This document shows, in pieces, positions 1 to 10,479 of a stretch of DNA of 64,000 bases. Location: positions 124,001 to 188,000 of the forward strand of contig BSBN01001750.1 of the NCBI GenBank assembly GCA_027924645.1, read 5' to 3'. The notes under the pieces were generated by a model that did no database searches, had not been told where the DNA came from, and saw nothing but the letters and a program-made list of their open reading frames with translations. Origin of the DNA: Cunninghamia lanceolata (lineage: Eukaryota; Streptophyta; Pinopsida; Cupressales; Cupressaceae). A program made the translations under genes and the position numbers. The stretch's first letter is position 1; every line of letters starts with the position of its first letter.

Positions 1-508
1 TGCATGTAATGTGCTCGAATGCCCACACGTGGAGAAGTGTGCAGGCCATCAAGCTATGCGTCTCAAAGTGCACATGGCGCCCCAAATCATGATACAAATG
101 AGCAAGCATGCTCTGTCCCCAGGTGTAGACGGTCCTCTGGTCCTCCATTGCTCTAATCATATGAACAAGGCCCCCGTAAAGGTGTGAGCCTCACCCATCC
201 TGTGTCACCATGAGAGCGATAGTAGCAATCATGATGCAGTGCATGATTGGTATGACCACAACACCATGCTCCAACCAAGATATATGAATGTGCCCGGTGG
301 TACTTGAAGGCACAACACGGCCAAGATAGTACATTTGGCTTGCCTGGACATAGTCCGCCGATCGATGCTCATCGATCTTCACGACCTCACCTCGCATAGG
401 TAGCCGAAGGATACAGTACACATCCTCTAATGTGACCATCATCTCTCCCATCAAAAGACGAAAGGTGGAGGTGTTTGCGTCCCAACGCTCCATGAGTGCC
501 ATCAACAT
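1..508 (-). pseudogene. Plant mobile domain (PMD) ORF, antisense ORF of a Tat-type gypsy element
   Basis: The minus strand reads the start of a plant mobile domain: ERW, a TF.L.GEM.VTLEDV stretch, and a LxLPxxGE turn. It continues through a TGA at about 190 into the typical second half (TWGQSMLAHLYHDL, then LLHVWAFEHI) and runs off the left edge. PMD domains occur in plant MULE transposons, in MAIN-like proteins, and as antisense extra ORFs between pol and the 3' LTR of Tat-lineage Ty3/gypsy elements. A plus-strand polypurine tract and LTR start follow at 1643-1659, so the last explanation fits best. The in-frame TGA and missing upstream exon make it non-functional. Confidence 0.82.
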
Positions 509-750
509 TAGATAATGATCTCACAGTGGACATCGTGTATACCCACCATAGTCTCATGTCTTTGTGGTGCCTCGCTTCTGCGGCAGTAAGCATCTCCGCA
601 CGGCTACGTAGCAATGTGTACAAATGCCCACCCGCATGCTCTCGCATCTCTGGGGGCACCTGCATTCACATCAATACGAATTATGTTACTTTCACGCCAT
701 CAGGAAATAAAAAACAAGTCTAAATTTTCAAATTTCAGCCAAAATCTCAA

Positions 751-845
751 GGACACTAGTGCCCCTGTAGGACACTAGCATCCTTGTTGGATGCTAGCGC
801 CCCTGCGGGACCCTAGTGCCCAGGTTGGACGCTAGCGCTCTACAG
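751..845. repeat. Five tandem 19-bp units
   Basis: Five head-to-tail units of exactly 19 bp follow the pattern GGACRCTAGYGCCCCTGT with scattered substitutions (starts at 751, 770, 789, 808 and 827). The CTAGTGTC/CTAGCGCC core reappears singly near 1909-1935 and 2763-2780 inside the LTR downstream. It lies in the non-coding 3' part of the Tat-type element. Confidence 0.85.
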
Positions 846-1642
846 GGTCCATTTTGGTGCAAAAAACGATTAAAAAAAACAAAAACTAAACATGAAATTC
901 AAAATTCAGACCTACCTCGTGTACCTCCAGGCCTTGCACTATGCGGTCCCTCAATGTGTCTAGCATGGGTGGTCGGTATGGTTGTCTATGTGGCATCCTC
1001 GCTCTCGTGATCGCTCGAATCTGCCAAATACTCTGAAAGTGGGAAAGTCAAATGAATGGTAAAAAGTGAAAATCTTACTATTTATAGTAAAAATTCAAAA
1101 ATTTCACCCTTCTACTCGATCACTTTTTATTCAAACCTTCATAACTTGGGCTTGGGAACTCCAATTTTCGTGCCATTTGTTGCGTTGAAATCCTAGTTCC
1201 CCTCTTTCCCCTCATATGCTTTTCGTCCCAGCGTTATTTTATTAAATGACCCTACCAAAGGCATATTCATCAACTTTTCAACAAACTCATAGTGGAAAGA
1301 TCGCCACCCATTTTCTACATCCATAGAAGCAAGCAGAAATAGGGGGGCATATCTACTCACAAGTTTCGCTCTGGATCCAATTTTATCTTATTCCCCTTAA
1401 ATTTTTTTCGGACTAATACATCTTTTTGCCTGTAGGATGATTTAGCTTTTTCTGACAAAGTGGTTTTGTAGGATGCGGTCCCTAACGCTGTGGTTTTGCA
1501 GGTTCCTAGACTGGGGGCTCCATTCTCTCACTTGGCAACGCTTTGCGTCCTCTACAGTATCCTTTTGGGTATCCTTTACATGCTTTCAGTATTTGCTTTC
1601 TAGTACTTTAGCTTGCATATGCACGTAGTGTCATACGCCCAC
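846..1642. other. Non-coding 3' internal region of the Tat-type element
   Basis: No coding signal was found on either strand. The stretch lies between the antisense PMD ORF and the polypurine tract, so it is read as the element's 3' untranslated internal region. This is an inference from position only. Confidence 0.4.
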
Positions 1643-3095
1643 TAAAGTGGGGGCTAAATGTAGTGTAGTAAATTGTGCTCCTTGATGGTGCAATCACAAT
1701 TTCACGCTCTATTTGGCACTCGCTCTAGTGTCCACTCCCCTAGTCCATTTTAGGATCATTTCCAGCGTTGGCCTTATCCTCAACTCAAGAGATATGCTTT
1801 GTGCTGCCTAAATCCTTACTGATGATCACATGCCAAAACTGTGAACGATGTTTAGGTCTTGGTTAAGTCCCAAATCAATGGACGCTTTTTGGGCTGATTT
1901 TGTCAAGACACTAGTGGGCCGCGCTAGTGTCTTGTTTGTTCATTTTGGAATGACAGAACGCTCTTAAGGTCGACATTTGCCTTAGACGACACAACCTTGA
2001 TTTCGACATTCGCGACCGCACTAAAATGACTCCTAAATTCAAAATACATGTCGGCCTCTACCCTAAATCCTTCCTATGGTTCCCTATTTAAACTATTGGT
2101 TTTGCCATTATGAGGCATGATGTGAATTCTACAGCGAAGCTCTGCCGAAATGATCGTTGACTCTGCATTTTGGAAAAGCCCTGTTACAATTGATTTTCAG
2201 CTATTTGTCTACTTGCCACTTTTGATTGGAGCTTCATGAGGATTGAAGGACGGTTGGGATCACTGATTGATGATCAACTTGTACCTCTTCATCGCGATTT
2301 GGTATGGTTCTGGCTTGTTCTTGCCTCCAAGCGTTGGTCACTCTCTACTTCATTGAGGTGAAGTTGCAAATCTGCGACTTATTTCCCTTGAGTAACACAT
2401 CTTTCTTGGGTTGAATATCACTTCCTATTGATTGAGGCATATAGAAATCCACTCTAACACACTTGAGTAAGGTTTTCATTTGATTTGTTTGTCATTGCTC
2501 ACCACAATCTTAGACACACTTAAGATTCTGAGCACTCACTATTTGTTGTTATCGATCTGGCTATCTGTGAGGTAGGAATACCGAAATGGGGGTTTGAGGC
2601 AAACTCCTATATAGCCACAAACATTTTCCCCCCTTTTTGTATGTGTGCAGATCGCAATAGGTGATTTCAGGCATCAAAGAGCGACAGTAAGACGGAGGGA
2701 ACAGGTACAGACATTGTCAGACATAAGTGCATATTGTACTAAACCCTAAGGACTACAGCACAATGCGCTAGTGTCCTGGGCAGTAAACCCTTGCTTCCAG
2801 TGCTAGGTTACATTTTGTCTGCTCATTCCTATTTTGTGTTTGATTTTTGGAAACAGTAATTGTTGTTTGTACTTTTGCTCAGTTAATCAATTAGGTCTTC
2901 ACATTGCTTAGTTTAATCAATCCATTAGTTATCAATCTTTCATCTTTGCAATAAAGGAACAGAGCCCGAACAACTTGGCTCTTCCTTGAGGACAATAGCC
3001 AAGCACAAAGTCTACGTCGGTCTGTGTTCCAATGTAATGTGGAGAAATATTGACCTAGATTAATGCATCAATTAGGCTAGATCTCATATGTTTGC
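1643..3095 (+). mobile_element. Polypurine tract and 3' LTR of a Tat-type Ty3/gypsy element
   Basis: The purine-rich AAAGTGGGGGCTAAA ends at 1658 and is followed by TGTAGTGTAG, a plausible LTR start. The body has no ORF. It contains a TATATAG-like box near 2610 and a pyrimidine-rich block just after it. The right end is not defined: the gag remnant of a different, minus-strand element begins around 3096. The second LTR is not in the window, so the call rests on the tract, the TG start and the antisense PMD ORF upstream. Confidence 0.5.
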
Positions 3096-3130
3096 TATCA
3101 TTTATGAATATCTTTCGCTGACTTGAAGTG
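3096..3130 (-). pseudogene. Continuation of gypsy gag after the inserted solo LTR
   Basis: Reading the minus strand from 6562 directly into 3130, with one AAGTG copy removed, keeps the same gag frame (KFLK joins HFKSAKDIHK), then meets a TGA near 3100. It is the distal side of the insertion that split the gag gene at 6562-7041. Confidence 0.7.
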
Positions 3131-3644
3131 TGTTAGCATTTAATTTCGCACCTTTCGGTGGGAAAGAAAAACAGACAGCGTGTATAGTAGGACTGTTCTT
3201 CAAATTAGGAGGGGAACCTCCCTCAACAAGGAAAATAAAAAGACGTTTACAAAATAACCTATCTTTTTGGTTTCTCAAGGCATGAGCACAAGGCAATGAA
3301 GCTCTTCTACGAGGCTATAAGATTTTCTAAAGCATTACAGAAGAAAATAACTAACTCTATCTTAAAACACTTCCGATTTCTTTAAGTAAATCCAGAGCAT
3401 AAAGAAATCGAAGGGACAACTTGGAGATTTTCAACACAAAAGAACAAAGATAATTCAACAACAACCGTTCATGCACAAAGTCATGAACGATTTTCACAAC
3501 TCTTGACAACAAGATAGATCTCAGAAACCATGATGCATATTCTCATTAATTAAAAGACAAGAACAAATAACAATGCTTGAACAATAAAATGCGAGCAAAA
3601 ATTAGTCTCAGCATTTACCATTGATAGTTAAAGTGTGTAGAATA

Positions 3645-3658
3645 CACTTATTTATACT
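3645..3658 (-). promoter_or_regulatory. LTR TATA box
   Basis: The plus strand CACTTATTTATACT gives AGTATAAATAAGTG on the minus strand. A near-identical box is at 52173-52185 and 10201-10215 and a degraded one near 8012-8026, each 0.5-1 kb before the same LTR end. This marks the U3/R border of the family. Confidence 0.6.
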
Positions 3659-3879
3659 TAAAAAGCAAAGGTGCAAGGAAATAAAAGGAAGAGTTAACTA
3701 ACACTCTTCACTCTAGATCTAATTGCTGCATGGGAAGCATGCAAGCTTATTAGCAATTAAAACTAAAAGTATCTTGTCATGCAATTCAGTTAACTGAACT
3801 TGCATGTTATTACACAATGAGTTCCAACTCAAAGAAAATTTGCATGATCTCCAAAAGCAAAATCCAAAAGTAGATTTAA

Positions 3880-4260
3880 CTTAAGAAAGCAAAGTCAATT
3901 CTCAAAATAGAAATTGCTTTGGAAATCTCTCCTACTGCCAAAAATAAATCCCTCCTGGAGATAGTGAAAAATTGGTTAAGTATGAGAATTGAGATTTATC
4001 TCGAATTCATCAACTCTGGCCTCATTGGGTATATTGATAGAATCAAGGTGAACTGTCCTCATCTACAGGTCAATGGCAGCATCCTCTGTGATTTTTGCTA
4101 AACCTTCAAATTCTTTTTCAACCTTGGCAAACTTTGATGCAATTTAAACTAGGAGGTACATCTTGTCTACGTGGTGATCACCACAAAAACCTTCCGCGGA
4201 TTAGCTGAATGAACTCCTCCTGCAAATTGTGAACAAGGCAATTTACGCCTTTGTCGCTGA
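3880..4260 (-). pseudogene. Remnant of the U3-encoded ORF (C-terminal end)
   Basis: Minus-strand frames hold an LQEEFIQLI stretch, then KFAKVEKEFEGLAKI and, after one stop, VHLDSINIPNEARVDEFE. These match the C-terminal end of the ORF at 52467-52826 (VQAEFQTLV; KFDKAVGEVHEFLQI; ILDRISVPGKDAVTRFLE). In the last two blocks the spacing is the same. It sits in the same place, just before the LTR TATA box. Stops and frame changes show decay. The similarity is by eye only. Confidence 0.55.
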
Positions 4261-5389
4261 ATTACCTGCAAGGAATGTTTTGGACAAAATCAATGGCATA
4301 TTTTTCAATGCCCAGAAGCTATTCTTTCCATGTAGCCAACTCCATGGCTATACCCTTCGAGGTGAAACTTGTCACAAGTTTGTTTCTTTGACCTTGGAAT
4401 ATTCATGTTTGAGCAAGGATTTGGCCTCAATGGTGGCCGATGAATATTGCATGATGGCTTGGAGGGGTCTTGTTCTGATGCCTTTTTGCCTTGAAATTTG
4501 CCAATCTGGACTCCTGTGTGTTTGCTGCCCAAGAAAAACAAGTTTTCTTTTTGTTGTCCAAATTTTAATTTGTTGTGAAAAAATTAAAATTTTTGCCCTT
4601 GGAAAATGAAAATTTGGAGTTGTACCCTCAAAGATTTGACAGATCTGAGCTCAAAATGGTCCAGGTTGATGGAAGATGCCTTTTGCCGAGGTGGGTATGT
4701 GCCAGAAATGAGAAATTTTGGACATATAGGCCTCAAAAATCACTTTTATTTTGGCTGTAGGTGGTGATTTTGCCTATGAACAGCCACGACCAGCGAAGAA
4801 AAACCTTGAAAATCATCAAAAATGGCTTCTTGGGTTTGGGCGCTGCCTTAGGAACATGAAGATGGACCCTGTGAAGGAAGAGAATGAAGAAAAAGAGGCT
4901 GAGAAGTGACCAATCTATCCCCTTTATGCTTTGCTGGTCCGAAAAAGCTTCAAATTTGCAAAAGAAAAGCTTGAAACCCTCAACAATGGCCACCAATGCA
5001 AGAAAAAGGTCTCCGTGTGAACAAATATGCCTTTGAGTGTGATAAGAAGATATAGGATGATGCAAGAATGTGTAGACTTTGCCCTGTATGCGAGGATCCA
5101 CTCCTTAAAGCCTTTGAATCTGCCCTATGCAAGCTTTCAATCTTCCATTAATGGCCGCCATGTGTGAAGTGCAGCCTCTAAACCCTTGTCTTGCCTTTGG
5201 AAAATGATAATAACAATGCTAGAGATCTTCTTTATAGTGGATGCCACCCTTCTAAGGTTTTCAATGTGCTTTTTCCTAAAAATAAGATGCTCTTATTTTT
5301 GGCTTCCATGTACAAATGAAAAAATGAGAAGTGAACTTCTAATTATAGCTTTGAAGATTGCCAATCTCAAAAATGAATGCTTTTTCATC

Positions 5390-5735
5390 AAATTGAGCAC
5401 CTTTTTTCAAAGGCCAAAAAAGTGTGGGTTTAGGCAAATTTGAGCGCCTTTGTGGGGTGTCAAAAAGGCGTGTAAAATGGGGAATTTTGGCGCGTTTCCT
5501 AGGCATGAAAAAGGCGTGGGATTTGAGCAATTTAGGCGCCTTTCTTGGATGAGCAAAAAGGAGTGCAAAGTCATGAAATAGAGCGCCCTTTGGAGGTGTT
5601 TGAAAAGGCATGGATTTCCTTCAAATTGAGCGCTTTTTGGGAAGGCATGAAAAGGTGTGCTTGAAATGAGCACCTTTTGCAAGGTATGAAAAGGCGTGCA
5701 ATCTCCTCAAATTGAGCGCTTCTTTTTTGGAGGTG
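5390..5735. repeat. Degenerate tandem array, about 57-bp units, GGCGC core
   Basis: About six units alternate a TTTGAGCGCCTTT half with a GGCATGAAAAAGGCGTG half. Translated on the minus strand it gives a roughly 19-residue repeating peptide in two frames, but no start context or conserved product, so it is treated as non-coding. It lies in U3 of the 3131-6561 LTR, as do similar arrays in sister LTRs. Confidence 0.65.
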
Positions 5736-6561
5736 ATTTTGAGTGTCTTGGGTGGAAGTATATTTCAAAATATATTTAAGTATATGCTCCATATGCTCCA
5801 TATACTTTAAATATTTTGAAATATACTTCCAGGATGTTTGAGATAGGTCCCGGATCCATGGGATTTAACATGCAGATTCTAGATTTTTGAGGATCCACCA
5901 GATTTCAAACTTAGACAGTTTTCAGGATCTCAGAACATCAGGCTTCAGGACACCAGACTTAGCCAATTTCAGGGCTCACTTTATGATTCTTGACCTTGAA
6001 AAACTTTGAACTTTGCCTTGGCTATTTTGACCGAGGCTGCCTGGATCACTGCCGTTTGCCTCTGCCTTTGGAGCTTATTTTTGCCGTAACTTCTTCATCT
6101 GATGATGGAATGTCTTGAAGTTTGGAAATCAGGCTCATATGATCCGAAGCTCTCATTGAAGTCTCTCCTCCATGAATTATACTCCAAGATGGAGCACATT
6201 TTAGCCAGAAACGTCCAAAAATGACTTAGAATTTTTTTTGAAATTTTCCAAATTTTTGAAATTTTCCAAAATTTCAAAATTTTCAAAATTGAATTTGATT
6301 TGCCAGATGTATTTGCATTGCTTCCCTTGGTTCCTTTATGTCATTTTGGCCTTCAATTCATCACTTTGACCTCCTCTTTTAGATGTTCTTTCACTGCTCC
6401 AGGCCTGATTGGCTTGTCAGAATCTACCTCCATTTGAGCCTTGGATTGCCATCTTTTGATATGTCTTGTACCTGCAGGGTTAGCGCAGTAATGACAAGGC
6501 TACATGGTGCTTGGGAGGTGTGTTTGGGCACATATACGAAAAATTTCGTATGGGTACAACA

Positions 6562-7041
6562 AAGTGCTTAAGGAACTTCTCATGCATGGTGTTCCAATTG
6601 GTGATAGAACTGACTTGTAGATGATGGAACCAATCTGCAACTTTGTTTGCCAAAGTCTCAACAAATAATCAAACTGTAACATCCTCATGAGTAACAATGA
6701 AAATTCCATATGCTAGTGTGAATGCTGAAATATGCTTGTTTCGATGTTAGCTACCATCACCAAAAAATTTTGGAAAGCCCTTTTGTGATCCATGAGGAAG
6801 CTCATGATATTTTGGTAGAGCCAACAGATCAACGTTGTCTCCCCAAGGCAAGGGAGGAGGTGGATCATTGTTGTTGTCATTGCCCTCCTAATTAGGCTTT
6901 GCTTGTAGTGGTTCTTCCAAAGTTGAAAATATGTCTTTATACCTCGGCATAGATGTGGAAGTAGAATCTTCTTTAGAGGAGAATGGTGGTTGCAATTGTT
7001 GTTCACCAACAAAGTCGCAAAAACTATGAGCATTTTAATTA
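6562..7041 (-). pseudogene. Ty3/gypsy gag (N-terminal region and Retrotrans_gag core)
   Basis: In order, the minus strand encodes an asparagine run, a PPPPLPWGDN motif, KYHELPHGSQKGFPKF, then the gag core LFVETLANKVADWFHHL, a W-x-x-M segment and EKFLK, where the solo LTR interrupts. The core matches plant Retrotrans_gag proteins (LFVE.L...A..WF..L...SI..W..M...F). The PPPLPWG region closely resembles the gag at 50850-51440, so both belong to related elements. At least three in-frame stops. It sits directly downstream of the LTR at 7042 on this strand, as gag should. Confidence 0.75.
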
Positions 7042-7224
7042 GTAACTTTTAGTGTAATGCAGAATGGAATGTGTTTAGTAGATACTAGAACCACCTTTAA
7101 AATTAGAAGGGGAAGCTCCCTGTAACAAAAAACTAACCTAAAACCCTAATTTGAACAATATGTGCTTGCTATCTACAATTTGTACAATTGTGTTTTCTAG
7201 GGTGGTTCACATGTAGCAAACAAA

Positions 7225-7668
7225 ACAAAAGGTGTGTTTTCGAGTATGCAATTCAAACACTTAAAATAAACCTATCTTTTTGATATCGGGATTGGGCAAA
7301 AGGTTGATATGCGCTTCTACTCAAGGTGAGGTTTTTATGACTTTTGATTGAAAGTAAACCCTACAACAACTACCATGCTTACAATGCTCAACTAAAGGTA
7401 GAAACTCTATAGTGCAAGTACACATAAAGCTAGGATTGGTTCAGACAACACAAAAGGTGTGTTTTTGAGTATGCAATACAAAGTAAACCTTTCTTTTTGT
7501 TCTTGGGATTGGGCAAAAGGTTGATATACACTTCTACTCAAGGCGAGGTTTTTATGCTTTTTGATTGAAAGTAAACCCTACAACAACTACCATGCTTACA
7601 CTGTTCAACTAAAGGCAGAAACTAAGTAGTGCAAGTACACATAAACTAGGATTGGTTCAAACAACACA
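7225..7668. repeat. 225-bp tandem duplication
   Basis: Two direct copies (about 7225-7449 and 7450-7668) share long near-identical runs, for example GGCAAAAGGTTGATAT and GTAAACCCTACAACAACTAC. Sister LTRs carry the block once, so this is a local duplication in the R-U5 part of this copy. Confidence 0.85.
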
Positions 7669-9149
7669 ATTGACTCGTTAAATCAGAAAAGGGGAATGAC
7701 ATACAAAGCTACAAACCCACTTCATTGAGGCCTACAATACAAAGGCTATAGTTAACAGTAAAAGCACTTCAATTCACCTTATTTACACATACATTAGATG
7801 TTATGAGCTAAATATAGTAATTGCATTCAAAGCTAAAACAAGCAATCTAATAGACTAATACCTATTGCAATACAAATCTTCCAATAGTTGTGAAGGGATA
7901 TTCAATTCATAAAAATACAATAACACATAAGAACATAATACACTTCAATAGCAATTTGAGTAGCAAAATAGGCATACTAAATGATATTGAATGATAAGCT
8001 AAGTGCCAAAAACACTTATTTTATCTTCAGATAGATTCCCTGTAAGTATAACTACAAACTACCAATAGGTCTTTTAGAAGATCATCGAAAAATAACAGAT
8101 CTATAAATAGGCACTAAAAATAGACATCTTAGAATATGCTCATCTGCAAAAAAACAATGACAACTAAAAATAGCACTTGCTATAAATAGCTCGAGATAAA
8201 AGTAGATTTTCTTGACACTTAGCTTCTGCAATGATTTTAATGAAGTCCTCCTAAACATGATTTCTTTGATGAAACTCTAGAACTTTGATAATCAATCTTG
8301 GTGTCTTGAATTTGAAAACCCTTCTCCGTGTTGATCTTTACAACAAACTCTATTTGAAATCAGATATTTTAAACACACTAGCATCTCTCTTCCACTATCT
8401 CTTGCAACATCGCACTTCTTCAGAGATCTCCTTCTTTTTGAAAACGAAACCATTGACCTTTAAACACTTCAAGTGAAGAATGGAAGAAATAACCACCTCT
8501 CACAACTTGCTTTTGCAATGACTGAAAACTTGGTCTTGCAAAGTCAATACAACATTGTTATAACACTGGTTTCTGCTTGTAAACTTTACTGATGACGTGA
8601 CTGAATTTCAAAAGAAGATGGTCACTTTTCTATTGAAATCCTTGAAACCGATATAGAAATCATTGTTGATATGGTGATCTCAACTGCTAAGGATGAAACA
8701 CCTGCATGAAATGATGAAGAAAATTGTTGCTGAAGATTGAAAATTCCTGCCACTCTGCTGCTGCAATTCGAGTGAATATCATTGCTGCAATAATAAATGC
8801 CCCTGCTGAAATCCAACGACCCTGTGACGATGTTCACTGCTGAAGGCTGATGTCGAAAACATAGCAATACTGGTATAGATTAGATCACTGCTGTCAATGA
8901 GACAACCGAGATCTATTTAAAATTTTGAACACAAACACCAGTGCTATTTCCATTGCCTCTTGAATTACTATTAAAATCAAATTTCTTTATAATGATCGCC
9001 CCTATAAATAGGAGGCATTTGACTTTGTTTAGAAAATGTGTGACTATACAACATTTTACAAACTTTTCATGAAGTATTCTGTCAGCCTTCACTAAGAGGT
9101 GCCCAATACACACATGCGTAGGCTTTAAATAAACACTAGTTGACCATTC

Positions 9150-9481
9150 CAATGGCATGTGACAATTAATAGGTGAGTAAACCTTTTTTTTAATTCCTGT
9201 TTGGCCCTAATAATGGTGTGCGACTATCCATACAGGGGCTTTTTTTTGTTCTAAAACATGTCTTCAACTGCTTTGGGTGGGTGCCTTTACACATCCCTGT
9301 GAGTTTTTGGATTTGAATTTTTTTTCTACGAGCAGGGCATGCACCTGTATAGGCACTAGCAAAATTTTTGACATTGAGATCATGTTTACCCTACCTTTGG
9401 TGTGCCCCAGTTAACCATTGTGCATTTTTTACGTTGAAAAATTTGTTCTTCATTCAGCTGGGCGCGTGTTTGTCCATGGTG
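9150..9481. repeat. Degenerate GC-core repeat array in U3
   Basis: Roughly 80-90-bp units contain GGTGTGCGACTATCC, GGGTGCCTTTACACATCC, GGCATGCACCTGTATAGG and GGGCGCGTGTTTGTCC separated by T-rich tracts. No coding signal. It resembles in position the arrays at 5390-5735 and 10480-12190. Confidence 0.45.
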
Positions 9482-10479
9482 ATGTATGTTAGCATTTTAT
9501 TTCGCACCTTTCAGTGTGAACGTAAAACGGACAGATGTGCAGTAAAACCGCTCTTCGAATTAGAAGGGGAAGCTCCCTGTAAACTAAAACTAATCTAAAA
9601 CTATACAAAATTTATAGTGTTTTCAGAGGTATTTCTCGCTAATGCTGGATAAAACATAAATATGTGTTCTTTTTGGGTTTGCGACATGCGAAAGGCAAAG
9701 ACACTTTCTAACCACGAGGCAAGGATTTTGCATTTTTGACTAGAATTAAAACCTACTGCTAGATGCTTGCACTATTCAACTAAATCTTGAGGCTGAGCAG
9801 GGCAAGTACACACGACTTGGATTGGTTAACACAGAAATGCATACTTACGAACGCTATGATTAAATCACACATAAGGCGGTACAAAGCCACGACCTATATC
9901 TTCAATTTCACTATGACACAAAGTTCACAAATTCGTTGAAGTGACTTAACTTCAGCACCGATGACAACACATTCCAATAGACATTCAAAGAATCAAAAGC
10001 AAGACAGGCTTAGTGAAATCTATTGAATGAATACAAAATCACAATCACACGAATATATCACGAATAACAACTTCAACAAATTGCAGGCATGAGAATTGTC
10101 ATTGCTCTTTATTTCATTGACTGATCATAATACAACATTGATATCTGAATATTGAATACTGAATAATGAATTCTGAAAAAGCTAACTCTATGTGCAAAAG
10201 CACTTTTATTTATACTGTTTTACAAAGACTTGCATGAAAATTAAATAAAAATAATTAACTGGACTTCTATCCTAGCTAACTACTATTTGCGTAACATGCA
10301 AACTTATTACAATCCATCTTGCTCCACTGAAACTAAATTGCGAACATGCAATATTAACTCAATTGACGATCAGTCATGCAAACTCCAGTTATAAATAGTT
10401 TGCCTTTGAAAAAGTCATATTCTCTTGCATGAAAGAAAGCACCTCATGCAATCAAAGTGGTTGGATTGATTAAGGAGTT

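Larger units (their letters stand above)
3131..6561 (-). mobile_element. Solo LTR (3,431 bp) of the long-LTR gypsy family
   Basis: On the minus strand it starts TGTTGTACCC at 6561 and ends TGCTAACA at 3131. It is flanked by an exact 5-bp duplication, AAGTG (3126-3130 and 6562-6566). Removing it and one AAGTG restores an open gag frame, direct proof of a clean insertion. A TATA box reads on the minus strand near 3645-3658. U3 contains the remnant of an LTR-encoded ORF and a GGCGC-rich tandem array. The same ends recur at 9487/25200, 25708 and 51509/57905. Confidence 0.85.
7042..9486 (-). mobile_element. 5' LTR of the minus-strand gypsy element, left part
   Basis: This part corresponds to R-U5 and proximal U3 of the long-LTR family: the block AATTAGAAGGGGAAGCTCCC at 7101-7120 matches 9557-9576 and the diverged copy near 3213. 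A decayed TATA box is near 8012-8026. It is followed leftwards by the element's gag. The exact LTR end and primer binding site are not recognisable and may be deleted. The rest of this LTR resumes at 25201 after the nested insertion. Confidence 0.6.

Noticed and set aside
4229..4609. 126-codon plus-strand ORF
   Set aside because: Lies antisense to the U3 ORF remnant in a solo LTR, no recognisable content.
4733..5101. 122-codon minus-strand ORF in the solo LTR
   Set aside because: Low-complexity Phe/Leu-rich, no match to the U3 ORF of the giant LTR.
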